Under the pieces are notes generated by a model. The model saw only the letters and a program-made list of their open reading frames with translations, was not told the DNA's origin and ran no database searches. From Achromobacter marplatensis (GTDB taxonomy: Bacteria; Pseudomonadota; Gammaproteobacteria; Burkholderiales; Burkholderiaceae_B): DNA of 64,000 nucleotides. This document shows, one piece after another, positions 1-8,467 of this stretch. The first letter of the stretch is position 1. Every line of letters starts with the position of its first letter. Location: contig NZ_NJIG01000004.1 of the NCBI RefSeq assembly GCF_002209535.1, forward strand, positions 480,668 through 544,667, in the 5' to 3' direction. Both the position numbers and the translations under genes were made by a program.

Positions 1-105
1 CCCGGCCGCTGGGACACCTCGCGCGCGACTCGCCTGGGCTTGAAAGGCGACAACAGTTTCGCGGACATCATCCGCGCCTACCAGGCCGACGACCTGCCGC
101 GCTAA
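1..105 (+). CDS. C-terminal end of an NAD-dependent epimerase-type dehydrogenase (DenD-like), partial
   Basis: The window opens inside a reading frame that ends at the TAA at 103-105; the last 34 residues include ATRLGLKGDNSFADIIRAYQ. This tail resembles the end of extended SDR proteins of the D-erythronate dehydrogenase (DenD) type. The neighbours support it, because denD commonly sits beside ltnD and otnK in four-carbon sugar-acid catabolism. The NAD-binding and catalytic parts lie outside the window, so the family call rests on this tail plus context. Confidence 0.55.
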   Translation, partial: PGRWDTSRATRLGLKGDNSFADIIRAYQADDLPR

Positions 106-150
106 GCGGCGGACGGCGGCCTTCTTGGATTTCCCAGGACGACGAAAGAC

Positions 151-1059
151 ATGACTCTTACGCAACCTTCTTCACGCCGCGTCGGCGTCATCGGCCTGGG
201 CGCCATGGGCGCGGGCATCGCGCAAAGCCTGCGCCGCGCCGGCCATGACGTGCACGTCTACGACATTCGCGCCGAGGCCGCCGCGGCCTTTGCCGCGCAG
301 GGCGGCGTGGCCTGCGCCACACTGGCCGACATGGCCGCCGCGTGCGACATCGTGATCAGCGTGGTCGTCAATGCCCAGCAGACCGAAGCCGTGCTGTATG
401 GCGAAGGCGGCATTGCCGCCGCCTTGCGCGCCGGCGCCGTGTTCGTGATGTGCTCTACCGTTGATCCCAGCTGGTCCATCGCGCTGGAAGCGCGGCTGGC
501 CGAGCAGGGCGTGTTGTACCTGGACGCGCCCATCTCCGGTGGCGCGGCCAAGGCCGCTGCCGGCCAGATGACGATGATGACCGCCGGTCGCGCCGCCGCC
601 TACGAGGCCTGCGGCGCGGTGCTGGAATCGATGGCCGGCAAGGTCTATCGCCTGGGCGACAGCGCCGGTGCGGGCAGCAAGGTCAAGATCATCAACCAGT
701 TGCTGGCTGGCGTGCACATCGCGGCCGCCGCCGAGGCGATGGCGCTGGGCCTGCGCGAAGGCGTGGACGCGGACGCCTTGTACGAGGTCATCACGCACAG
801 CGCGGGCAACAGCTGGATGTTCGAGAACCGCATGGCGCATGTGCTGGCGGGCGACTACACGCCGCTGTCCGCCGTGGACATCTTCGTCAAGGACCTGGGG
901 CTGGTGCTGGACACCGCCCGGCACACCAAATTCCCGTTGCCGCTGGCATCGACCGCGCATCAGATGTTCATGCAGGCGTCCACCGCCGGACATGGCCGCG
1001 AGGACGACAGCGCCGTTATCAAGATCTTCCCGGGCATTACCCTGCCGGAGGCAAAATGA
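151..1059 (+). CDS. ltnD: L-threonate dehydrogenase-like 3-hydroxyacid dehydrogenase (LtnD)
   Basis: A 302-residue cytosolic dehydrogenase of the beta-hydroxyacid dehydrogenase family. In known pathways LtnD oxidises L-threonate to 2-oxo-tetronate with NAD. Residues 11-40 give the Rossmann start GVIGLGAMGAGIA. The substrate signature DAPISGGAAKA is near residue 125, and the helix GSKVKIINQLL near 175 carries the catalytic Lys. The length is normal. The ATG at 151 follows a purine-rich stretch, and the stop overlaps the otnK start by four bases (ATGA), so the two are translationally coupled. GarR/GlxR-type tartronate-semialdehyde reductases are close relatives; the otnK neighbour favours LtnD. 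Confidence 0.8.
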   Translation: MTLTQPSSRRVGVIGLGAMGAGIAQSLRRAGHDVHVYDIRAEAAAAFAAQGGVACATLADMAAACDIVISVVVNAQQTEAVLYGEGGIAAALRAGAVFVMCSTVDPSWSIALEARLAEQGVLYLDAPISGGAAKAAAGQMTMMTAGRAAAYEACGAVLESMAGKVYRLGDSAGAGSKVKIINQLLAGVHIAAAAEAMALGLREGVDADALYEVITHSAGNSWMFENRMAHVLAGDYTPLSAVDIFVKDLGLVLDTARHTKFPLPLASTAHQMFMQASTAGHGREDDSAVIKIFPGITLPEAK

Positions 1060-2309
1060 GCATCAAACTGGGCTGTATCGCCGACGATTTCACGGGTGCG
1101 ACCGACCTGGCCAACAACCTGGTGCGCGCCGGCATGCGCACGGTGCAGACCATCGGCATTCCCGGCGCGCCGTTGCGCGATGACGCGGACGCCGTGGTTG
1201 TGGCGCTGAAGACCCGCACGCTGCCGGCGGGGCAAGCCGTGGCGCAGTCGCTGGCCGCGCTGCAATGGCTGCAGCAGCAGGGCGCCGAGCAGATCTACTT
1301 CAAATACTGCTCCACCTTCGACAGCACGCCGCTGGGCAACATCGGCCCCGTGACCGATGCGTTGATGACGCAACTGGGCACGGCCTTCACCATCGCCACG
1401 CCGGCGTTTCCCGACAACAAGCGCACGGTCTTCAAGGGCTATCTGTTTGCGGGCGACGTGCTGCTGAACGAATCGGGCATGCAGCATCATCCGCTGACGC
1501 CGATGACGGATCCGAATCTCGTCCGTGTGCTGTCGGCGCAGACGTCGCGCAAGGTCGGCTTGATCGACTACAGCGTGGTGGCGGCGGGCAGCGAGGCGAT
1601 CCGTGCGCGCATCCAGACCTTGCAGGCGGAAGGTATCGAGATCGCCATCGTGGACGCGGTGTCCAACAACGATCTGCTGGCCCTGGGGCCGGCGCTTCGC
1701 GGCATGCAGCTGGTCACGGCGGGTTCCGGCGTGGCGATCGGCCTGCCGGGCAACTGGGGCCTGACGCCGGCCAACGCCGCCGGCCAGACCCGCGCCGCCG
1801 GTCTGCAAGCGGTGGTGGCAGGAAGCTGCTCCACCGCCACCAATGGGCAGGTGGCCGCCTTCATTGAAAGCGGCCGCCCGGCCTATGCGCTGGATCTCAT
1901 GCGGATCGCGGCAGGCGAGGACGTGGTCGCGCAAGTGCTGGCCTGGGCCGAGCCCCGTATGCAGGACGGCCCGGTGCTGGTCTATTCCACCGCGCAACCG
2001 GATCAGGTCAAGCAGGCGCAGGGCGCATTGGGCGCGGCGCAGGCGGGCGCCATGATCGAAGAGGCCATCGCGCGCATCGCGGTCGGCCTGGTCGAACGTG
2101 GCGTGCGGCAACTGATCGTGGCGGGCGGTGAGACCTCGGGCGCGGTGGTGCAGGCGCTGGGGCTGGAACAGATCGCCATCGGCGAACAGATCGATCCAGG
2201 CGTGCCCTGGTGCGCGGGCTACACGCCGGTGGCAGAAGACGACGTCAGCATCGCGCTGAAGTCGGGCAACTTCGGCACGCCGGACTTCTTCATCAAGGCG
2301 TTCAGGTAG
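1056..2309 (+). CDS. otnK: 3-oxo-tetronate kinase (four-carbon acid sugar kinase, DUF1537 family)
   Basis: A 417-residue kinase of the four-carbon acid sugar kinase family, which phosphorylates 3-oxo-tetronate at the 4-position. The N-terminal substrate domain begins GCIADDFTGATDLANNLV, with the conserved DDFTGA motif. The C-terminal nucleotide-binding domain has the glycine-rich LIVAGGETSGAVVQALGL near residue 350. It overlaps ltnD by ATGA. The usual partners, aldolase OtnC and isomerase OtnI, do not follow; the next gene is a convergent GntR regulator. They may lie upstream of the window, or the hydroxypyruvate-isomerase family gene at 38401 may serve as isomerase. Confidence 0.85.
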   Translation: MSIKLGCIADDFTGATDLANNLVRAGMRTVQTIGIPGAPLRDDADAVVVALKTRTLPAGQAVAQSLAALQWLQQQGAEQIYFKYCSTFDSTPLGNIGPVTDALMTQLGTAFTIATPAFPDNKRTVFKGYLFAGDVLLNESGMQHHPLTPMTDPNLVRVLSAQTSRKVGLIDYSVVAAGSEAIRARIQTLQAEGIEIAIVDAVSNNDLLALGPALRGMQLVTAGSGVAIGLPGNWGLTPANAAGQTRAAGLQAVVAGSCSTATNGQVAAFIESGRPAYALDLMRIAAGEDVVAQVLAWAEPRMQDGPVLVYSTAQPDQVKQAQGALGAAQAGAMIEEAIARIAVGLVERGVRQLIVAGGETSGAVVQALGLEQIAIGEQIDPGVPWCAGYTPVAEDDVSIALKSGNFGTPDFFIKAFR

Positions 2310-2347
2310 TTTCCGAGCTGGCGGTGCGGGCGAAACAGGCGACGCGC

Positions 2348-3055
2348 TTAGCGATGCGCCTGGCTCAGCCGCTTGGCCGCATTCACCATGTGGATGCGTG
2401 CCGCCTCGCGGGCGCCTTCCACGTCCTGGCTGCGGATGGCTTCGACGATGGCGATGTGTTCCTGCATCACGTCGCGCATCAGGTTGGCATGGCGGGCCTC
2501 GTTGCCGCGCGTCACGCGGGTGGCGGCTTCCAGGAACTGGCTGACGAAAGCCAGGGTGGTCAGGAAGTACGGGTTGCCGGTGGCGCGGGCAATGCTGCGG
2601 TGAAACGCCACGTCTTCCTTCACGCCGTCGCCGCCATCGGCGACCGCTTGCGAGATTGCGGCCAGCGCGCGGTCGATATCCGTCATGTCGCGCTTCTTGC
2701 GCACCGCCGCGGCCTGAGCCGCGATTTCGGTCTCCAGCGCGCGACGCAAATCCACGATGTGCAGGACGGCCTCCAGCGAGCTCAGCTCGGTGGCGTCGAT
2801 GCGCAGCGCCCGGTTGCCCGTCAGTCCGGTGACGAAGACGCCGCTGCCTTGCCGCGCTTCCACGATGCCGTCTTGCCGCAAGCGCGACACCGCTTCGCGG
2901 ATGACGGTGCGGCTGACGCCGAACTGTTCGGCCAGCATGGCTTCGGTGGGCAGCTTTTCACCGGGCAGCACGCGCCCCTCGTCGATTTCGGCGAGCAGGC
3001 GCTTGGCGACGGTGTCGGTCAGCGTGGGAGGGGAAGGAAGTCTTGGAAACGCCAT
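2348..3055 (-). CDS. GntR-family regulator, FadR/FCD subfamily
   Basis: A 235-residue transcription factor. An N-terminal winged helix (residues 10-75) includes LPTEAMLAEQFGVSRTVIREAVSRL and the wing GIVEARQGSGVFV. An all-helical FCD ligand domain follows (about 90-225), with the metal-binding His pattern seen in HRSIARATGN and EHIAIVEAI. It faces the end of the ltnD-otnK operon and probably controls it in response to a sugar acid; that is inference from position. Upstream, the dyad AACCGGTT (3125-3132) is a possible operator. Confidence 0.85.
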   Translation of the reverse strand: MAFPRLPSPPTLTDTVAKRLLAEIDEGRVLPGEKLPTEAMLAEQFGVSRTVIREAVSRLRQDGIVEARQGSGVFVTGLTGNRALRIDATELSSLEAVLHIVDLRRALETEIAAQAAAVRKKRDMTDIDRALAAISQAVADGGDGVKEDVAFHRSIARATGNPYFLTTLAFVSQFLEAATRVTRGNEARHANLMRDVMQEHIAIVEAIRSQDVEGAREAARIHMVNAAKRLSQAHR

Positions 3056-3178
3056 GGATGATGAACGCAGAGAGGACGCGGCAGGCCGGTCTGAAGGCCT
3101 GCGGCTGAGTCCGGCGCCAATGATAACCGGTTGCCTGGGGCAGGGCCTGTCGGCATTGAAAGGCGCTACGCGCCGGCC

Positions 3179-4075
3179 CTAGGCCGCGGGCCCGGCACGC
3201 GCCGCCATCAGGCAATCGACGAAGCACTGGGCGGCCGGCGTGGGCGGCGAGTCGGCGCGCGTCAGGATGGACACGCGCGCGGCGGGCAGCTCGTGCGCCA
3301 GCGGCACCATGCGCAAGGGCCGCGGCATCAGCTGGTGGTCGAACAGGGCCCGCACGAAGATGCCCAGCGCATCGCTTTCGGCCATGATCGCCAGCGCGAT
3401 GGCGATGGACTGACAGGGGATGATGTCGCGCGGCGGCGGCAGCCCGTGGGCGTCGAACGCCAGCCGCAGCAGGTTCGCCGGCGCCTGGATGTTGCCGGGC
3501 AGCAGCCACAGCGCGTCGTGCATGTCGGCCAGGCTGCGCGCATGGCGCAACGGATGGCCGATCCGCGCGCCCACCGCCATCGGCAGCGTGAACAGTGTCT
3601 GGCGCGCAAAGCCGTCGTCGATGTTGCCGTCGTATTCCGTCTGCACCAGCAGGTCGTAGCGGCCCGATTCCAATTGTTCGTGACTGTAGGGCGGCGCGAC
3701 CTCGTTGAACGACACCGCCACGCGCGGCATCCGGGCGCGGAATGCCATCAGCGCGGCGGGCAGCGCCGTCAGCGCCGAAGAACTGATGGCCAGGTTCAGC
3801 GTGCCGCCTTCGCCGTCGCGCATCTGCCCGATTTCTTCCTGCGCTTTGCGCGCTTCCTGCAAGATCAGCACGGCGCGCCTGTATAGCGCCTCGCCATAGG
3901 TCGTGAGCTCTACGCCGCGTGCGCTGCGGCGCACCAATTCGGCGCCCACGCTTTGCTCAAGCTCGCGCAGGCTGCGCGTGGCGGCGGGCTGGGTGACGAA
4001 CAGGGCACGGGCCGCCGCACGGATGCTGCGGTGTTCGGCGATCAGGACAAAAGTGCGCAGTTGGCGCAGGTTCAT
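3179..4075 (-). CDS. LysR-type transcriptional regulator
   Basis: A 298-residue LysR regulator. The helix-turn-helix is in residues 1-60 (MNLRQLRTFVLIAEHRSIRAAARALFVTQPAATRSLRELE, shown here only to mark its extent: residues 1-40). The effector domain, of two periplasmic-binding-protein-like lobes, spans about 90-290. It is divergent from the first MFS/DUF2817 pair across a 181-bp gap with several inverted repeats, so it most likely controls that pair and perhaps the duplicated one. The effector is unknown. Confidence 0.85.
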   Translation of the reverse strand: MNLRQLRTFVLIAEHRSIRAAARALFVTQPAATRSLRELEQSVGAELVRRSARGVELTTYGEALYRRAVLILQEARKAQEEIGQMRDGEGGTLNLAISSSALTALPAALMAFRARMPRVAVSFNEVAPPYSHEQLESGRYDLLVQTEYDGNIDDGFARQTLFTLPMAVGARIGHPLRHARSLADMHDALWLLPGNIQAPANLLRLAFDAHGLPPPRDIIPCQSIAIALAIMAESDALGIFVRALFDHQLMPRPLRMVPLAHELPAARVSILTRADSPPTPAAQCFVDCLMAARAGPAA

Positions 4076-4081
4076 GGGTAG

Positions 4082-4111
4082 GGTCCGGAACCGGACCAGT
4101 CCGAAGACTGG
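4082..4111. promoter_or_regulatory. Two adjacent perfect inverted repeats in the lysR leader
   Basis: GGTCCGG-AA-CCGGACC spans 4082-4097. CCAGTC-CGAA-GACTGG spans 4096-4111 and shares two bases with it. Both lie directly upstream of the lysR start at 4075. They could be autoregulatory operators or RNA hairpins in the lysR 5' leader. The sequence does not say which. Confidence 0.4.
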
Positions 4112-4119
4112 GCAGGGAT

Positions 4120-4184
4120 ATAAGAAAAAGGTTTCACTGGAACAAAAATACTGTCTTTTCCTTATCGTGCGCCATCCGTATATT
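4120..4184 (+). promoter_or_regulatory. Probable promoter/operator region of the first MFS gene
   Basis: ATAAGAAAAAG (4120-4130) and CTTTTCCTTAT (4155-4165) form a nearly perfect inverted repeat and are candidate LysR-family contacts. TATATT at 4179-4184 is a -10 candidate ending 73 bases before the ATG. The duplicated gene pair carries CCGTATATT at exactly the same distance (7046-7051), and a TTYTCC motif stands 17 bp upstream in both. That conservation supports a shared promoter. Confidence 0.5.
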
Positions 4185-4256
4185 CATCCACACGGGGTCG
4201 TCACAGCGTCCGGGTCCACGGAACGGTCACCCCGGCACGGACATCAAGGGGAAAAC

Positions 4257-5588
4257 ATGTCTATCGCCATCGCCGCCACGCCTGGCCGGCAGGATCTGCA
4301 TTCATCGACGATGCGCCGGCGCGTGATCGCCGGCACCACCATCGGCAACGCTCTGGAGTTCTTTGACTTCACCGTGTTCACGTTCCTGATGCTCGTCATC
4401 GGGCCGTTGTTCTTTCCGGCCGCCTCCAGTTATGGCCAGTTGCTGTTGACCACCGCCACCTTCGGCGTGGGCTTCCTGATGCGGCCGGTGGGCGGCATGC
4501 TGATCGGTTCCTACGCCGACCGCCACGGCCGCCGCGCCGCCATGACGCTGACCTTGTGGCTGATGGGGCTGGGCTGCGGGCTGATCGCGGTGGCGCCCAC
4601 CTACGCCCAGATGGGGGTGATGGGGCCTGTGCTGATGGTGCTGGCGCGCTTGATCCAGGGCTTTGCCGCCGGCGGCGAGGTGGGTGCGTCCACGACGCTG
4701 CTGGTGGAGCACGCGCCGGCGAACCAGCGCGGCTTCTATTCCAGTTGGCAGTTCGGCAGCCAGTCACTGGGCGTAATGCTGGGCGCGCTGACCGTGGCGC
4801 TCTTGACGGCCGCGCTTACCAAGGAACAGATGCAGGACTGGGGCTGGCGCGTGCCTTTCGTGATCGGCATCCTGACCGTGCCGGTCGGCGCCTACATTCG
4901 CCGCAACCTGGAGGAAACGCTGGAGCCCGCCCAGGCGCCCGCGGCGACGCGCGCCGCCTCCACCCACCAGCCCCTGCGCCGCGTCTTCGCCGACCATAAG
5001 GCCCAGATCGTCAAAGGCATCCTGCTGGTGATCGGCGGCATGGTCTGCGCGCAGATCATCGGCTTCTACATGCCCGCCTACGCCAGCAAGGAACTGGGCC
5101 TGCCGGCCACCTCCACGCTCTTCGCCAGCGTGGTGCTGGGGGCCATCGGTTTTGTGCTGGCGCCGTTTGTCGGCATGCTGGCCGATCGGGTCGGGCGCAA
5201 GCGGGTCATCTTCTGGTCGCGCGCGGTGACCGTGTGCGCGTTGCTGCCGTGCTTTCAATGGCTGGTGTCCGCGCCCAGCACTGCGCGCCTGATGACGGTG
5301 ATTGCGCTGCTGGCCATCCTGCTGGCGCTGCAGACGGCGCCCACCATCACCATGCTGCCCGAACTGTTTCCGAAGGCGGTACGCACGACGGGGATGTCCG
5401 TGGTGTATGGGCTGGGCATCTCTGTGTTCGGCGGCTTCGCGCAGTTTTTCGTGACCTGGCTGCTGCACGTCACCGGCAATCCGATGGCCCCCGCCTGGTA
5501 CTTGATGGTGACCGTGACGCTATCGACCGTGGTGCTGTTCTGGATCCAGGACCGCACCGGCCATGAAATCGACAAGCAGGAGGCATGA
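4257..5588 (+). CDS. MFS transporter, metabolite:H+ symporter (MHS) type, copy 1
   Basis: A 443-residue inner-membrane transporter with about 12 hydrophobic segments. RRRVIAGTTIGNALEFFDFTV at the start of TM1 and the loop DRHGRRAAM are typical of the MHS family (ProP, citrate and dicarboxylate symporters). The frame is open upstream to 3903, but the ATG at 4257 follows AAGGGGAAAAC and matches the start of the paralogue at 7124. The stop overlaps the next gene by ATGA. Context suggests import of the compound cleaved by the DUF2817 hydrolase; the substrate is unknown. Confidence 0.85.
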   Translation: MSIAIAATPGRQDLHSSTMRRRVIAGTTIGNALEFFDFTVFTFLMLVIGPLFFPAASSYGQLLLTTATFGVGFLMRPVGGMLIGSYADRHGRRAAMTLTLWLMGLGCGLIAVAPTYAQMGVMGPVLMVLARLIQGFAAGGEVGASTTLLVEHAPANQRGFYSSWQFGSQSLGVMLGALTVALLTAALTKEQMQDWGWRVPFVIGILTVPVGAYIRRNLEETLEPAQAPAATRAASTHQPLRRVFADHKAQIVKGILLVIGGMVCAQIIGFYMPAYASKELGLPATSTLFASVVLGAIGFVLAPFVGMLADRVGRKRVIFWSRAVTVCALLPCFQWLVSAPSTARLMTVIALLAILLALQTAPTITMLPELFPKAVRTTGMSVVYGLGISVFGGFAQFFVTWLLHVTGNPMAPAWYLMVTVTLSTVVLFWIQDRTGHEIDKQEA

Positions 5589-6703
5589 TGCCCAGCAGTA
5601 CGAGCTACTTCCCCCGCAGCTACGCCGAATCGCGCGAGCGGTTCCTGTCCGACGCCGCGCGCCTGGGCGCCCACGTGCAGTCTTACCCGATCGAGGCGGT
5701 GGGCCGCGAAGGCGAGGCGCTGGCAACCGACACGGCGCTGATTGGCGCCCCGGGTGCCGAACGCCTGCTGATCATGACGTCCGCCACGCATGGCGTGGAA
5801 GGGTTCTGCGGCGCAGGCTGCCAGGCCGCATTGATGGACGATGCGCCGATGCTCAAGCGCGCCGCCCAAGCGGGCGTGGCGTTGCTGCTGGTGCACGCCG
5901 TGAATCCTTACGGCTTTTCGTGGATCGCCCGCACGGACGAGGGCAATGTGGACCTGAACCGCAACGCCCAGCCGTTCGACGGTAAGCCGCTGCCTATTAA
6001 TCCCGGCTATGGCGATCTGCATCCGTTGTTGCTGCCGGCGCAATGGCCGCCGTCGGAAGAAAACCAGCGGGACCTCGCGCGCTACGTGGCCGAACATGGG
6101 CAGGCCGCGTTTGCGCAAGCCGTGTCGCGCGGCCAGTACACGCACGACGATGGCCTGTTCTATGGTGGCGCGGCGCCTGCCGCATCGCTGGCGAACCTGC
6201 GGCGCATCCTTCAAACGCAGGCCAGCCGCCATGCCCACATCGGGTGGATCGACGTGCATACGGGCCTGGGCCCGCGCGGGCACGGCGAGAAGATCTACGC
6301 GGGCCGGCGCAACGACGCCGAAGTGGCGCGCGCGCGGCAGTGGTGGGGCCTGGACATCGCCGTGCCGTTCCAGGGCACGTCGGCATCGGTCGACATCACG
6401 GGCCACCTGGCGGGCCTGATCTACCAGGCCTGCCCCGAGTCGTCGCCGACGCTGATGGCGCTGGAGTACGGCACCTTGCCGTTTGACGACATCGTGCTGG
6501 CACTGCGCGGCCGCAACTGGCTGCGGGCCAACCCGGACGCGCCGGCGGCGCTGCGCCGCGACATCCTGCAGGCCACGCAGGACGCGTTCTACTGCCCCAC
6601 CGACGACTGGCACGGCATGGTGCTGGGGCAAAGCCGCGTGGCGGTGCTGCAAGCGCTGTGCGGGCTGGAATCCGCCGGGCTGGGAGCGTCCGCGGCGGCC
6701 TGA
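5585..6703 (+). CDS. DUF2817 zinc carboxypeptidase-like hydrolase (M14 superfamily), copy 1
   Basis: A 372-residue protein with the DUF2817 pattern. TSATHGVEGFCG holds the H-x-x-E zinc pair near residue 65, and DVHTGLGPRGHGEKI near 222 gives the third His. ALEYGT near 295 resembles the catalytic end of M14 and succinylglutamate-desuccinylase-type enzymes. No signal peptide is visible, so it is probably cytosolic. It is coupled to the MHS transporter by ATGA, which suggests hydrolysis of an imported amide-type conjugate. The start could be either ATG of the doublet at 5585/5588. Confidence 0.75.
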   Translation: MMPSSTSYFPRSYAESRERFLSDAARLGAHVQSYPIEAVGREGEALATDTALIGAPGAERLLIMTSATHGVEGFCGAGCQAALMDDAPMLKRAAQAGVALLLVHAVNPYGFSWIARTDEGNVDLNRNAQPFDGKPLPINPGYGDLHPLLLPAQWPPSEENQRDLARYVAEHGQAAFAQAVSRGQYTHDDGLFYGGAAPAASLANLRRILQTQASRHAHIGWIDVHTGLGPRGHGEKIYAGRRNDAEVARARQWWGLDIAVPFQGTSASVDITGHLAGLIYQACPESSPTLMALEYGTLPFDDIVLALRGRNWLRANPDAPAALRRDILQATQDAFYCPTDDWHGMVLGQSRVAVLQALCGLESAGLGASAAA

Positions 6704-7123
6704 CGAACCCGGCTTGGTCTGATTTTCACCTCGATCAGGCCGATCGTCGAACCCCAGCGGCCCGCCGGGACATCGCGCCAGATGTCCCGGATCCGACAGC
6801 CGTTTCGAAGATGCTGCGCAGCGCCAAAATCGCCGAAAACGTATTCCAGGAAGACGGAAAGCCCCGCGAAAAACCGGTTGTCCCATCCCGGCGAGGCCGA
6901 TGTTGCACTGCGCTGGCGCGATGCGCCGCGAGAGGACGCGGCGGCGCGTCAAGACGTTCGAATGCTTGACGCCCGATCGGCGCCGGCGCATGCCGGACCC
7001 ATCGAAACTTGAGAAAGTGAGCTTCTCCCGGCCGAATGCCGTCCGTATATTGCGTGCCACGCTGCGGGCGCCATCCACGGGCTTCGGGGCCTGCCGTCGC
7101 GCAGCGCAATAAGGGGGAGGAGC
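6704..7123. promoter_or_regulatory. Intergenic region before the second transporter/hydrolase pair
   Basis: I see no convincing gene in these 420 bases. GCGTCAAG (6946-6953) and CTTGACGC (6965-6972) are perfect inverted arms around a TTCGAA-containing loop. TTCTCC (7023-7028) and TATATT (7046-7051), 17 bp apart, form a promoter candidate placed exactly as in copy 1. A strong Shine-Dalgarno AAGGGGGAGGAG precedes the ATG at 7124. Unlike copy 1, there is no adjacent regulator gene. Confidence 0.5.
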
Positions 7124-8467
7124 ATGTCCACTGTCACGATGCCGAGGGCCAGCGGCCAAGGGCTTTATTCACCGTCCATGCGCCGGCGGGTTATCGCCGG
7201 CACCACGATCGGCAATGCGTTGGAGTTCTTCGACTTCACCGTCTTTTCGTTCCTGATGCTGGTCATCGGGCCCCTGTTCTTCCCCGAGGCGTCCAGCTAT
7301 GGTCAGTTGCTGCTGACCACCGCGACGTTCGGCGTGGGTTTCCTGATGCGCCCGGTGGGCGGGATGCTGATCGGTTCGTATGCGGACCGCCACGGCAGGC
7401 GGTCGGCAATGGCGTTGACGCTCTGGCTGATGGGGGCGGGCTGTGCGTTGATCGCCGCGGCGCCGACCTACGCGCAGATGGGGGTGGCCGGGCCCGTGAT
7501 GATGGTGTTGGCCCGGTTGATCCAGGGCTTTGCCGCAGGCGGCGAGGTCGGGGTGTCAACCACGCTGTTGGTGGAACATTCGCCGGCATCGAAGCGGGGC
7601 TTTTATTCCAGCTGGCAATTCGGAAGCCAATGCCTGGGCGTCATGCTGGGCGCGCTGGTGGTGACGCTTCTGACCGCGGCGTTGAGCCCTGAGCAGATGC
7701 AGGCTTGGGGCTGGCGCCTGCCCTTCGTGATCGGCATATTGACCGTTCCCGTCGGCGCCTACATCCGCCGCAACCTGGAAGAGACGCTGGCGCCGGTAGC
7801 GGCCGGCGTTGTTGGACCCGAGGCCAGCCGTGCCGGAACGGGCCATCAGCCGCTGCGCCGCGTGTTCACCGAGCACAAGGTGGTCGTGCTGAAGGGAGTA
7901 TTGCTGGTGATTGGCGGCATGGTCAGCGCGCAGATCATCAGCTTCTATATGCCGGCCTACGCCAACCGGGAACTGGGCCTGCCGGCGACGTCCACGTTGT
8001 CTGCCAGCGTCGTGGTGGGCGCCATCGGCTTTCTGACCGCGCCCTTCATCGGGATGCTGGCGGACAGGGTGGGGCGCAAGCGGGTGATTTTCTGGTCGCG
8101 CGCCGCGACGGTGGCCGTTCTGCTGCCGAGCTTTCACTGGCTGGTTTCCGCGCCGAGCACGGGCCGTCTGATGGGGGTTATCGCGGTGCTGGGCCTGTTG
8201 CTGGCCTTGCAGACCACGCCCGTCATCACGATGTTGCCCGAACTGTTCCCGAAAGCCGTGCGCGCGACCGGGATGTCCGTCGTCTACGGGGTGGGAATTT
8301 CGGTGTTCGGCGGGTTCGCGCAGTTCTTCCTGACCTGGCTTTTGCATGTGACCGGGAGCCCGATGGCGCCCGCGTGGTATCTGATGGCGACGGTCGCGCT
8401 ATCCACGGTCGCGCTGTTCTGGATACGTGACCGTACGGGTCAAGATATCGATTCTCGGGAGGCATGA
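7124..8467 (+). CDS. MFS transporter, MHS type, copy 2 (tandem paralogue)
   Basis: A 447-residue paralogue of the transporter at 4257. Most residues match from MRRRVIAGTTIGNALEFF to the C-terminus. The main differences are the N-terminal tail, a longer loop after residue 220 (AGVVGPEASRAGTG) and scattered substitutions. It has 12 predicted membrane segments and the loop DRHGRRSAM. It overlaps the following hydrolase by ATGA, as in copy 1. The intact frame and well-kept motifs imply both copies are functional, perhaps with different substrates. Confidence 0.85.
   Translation: MSTVTMPRASGQGLYSPSMRRRVIAGTTIGNALEFFDFTVFSFLMLVIGPLFFPEASSYGQLLLTTATFGVGFLMRPVGGMLIGSYADRHGRRSAMALTLWLMGAGCALIAAAPTYAQMGVAGPVMMVLARLIQGFAAGGEVGVSTTLLVEHSPASKRGFYSSWQFGSQCLGVMLGALVVTLLTAALSPEQMQAWGWRLPFVIGILTVPVGAYIRRNLEETLAPVAAGVVGPEASRAGTGHQPLRRVFTEHKVVVLKGVLLVIGGMVSAQIISFYMPAYANRELGLPATSTLSASVVVGAIGFLTAPFIGMLADRVGRKRVIFWSRAATVAVLLPSFHWLVSAPSTGRLMGVIAVLGLLLALQTTPVITMLPELFPKAVRATGMSVVYGVGISVFGGFAQFFLTWLLHVTGSPMAPAWYLMATVALSTVALFWIRDRTGQDIDSREA

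Noticed and set aside
3903..4256. N-terminal extension of the first MFS gene by 118 codons
   Set aside because: It overlaps the divergent lysR gene and its operators, is Arg-rich, and is not present in the paralogue. The ATG at 4257 has a good ribosome site.
5255..7159. Minus-strand open frame of 634 codons across the first hydrolase and the following gap
   Set aside because: It spans parts of two real genes and an intergenic region, has no domain, and its composition is typical of an antisense shadow.
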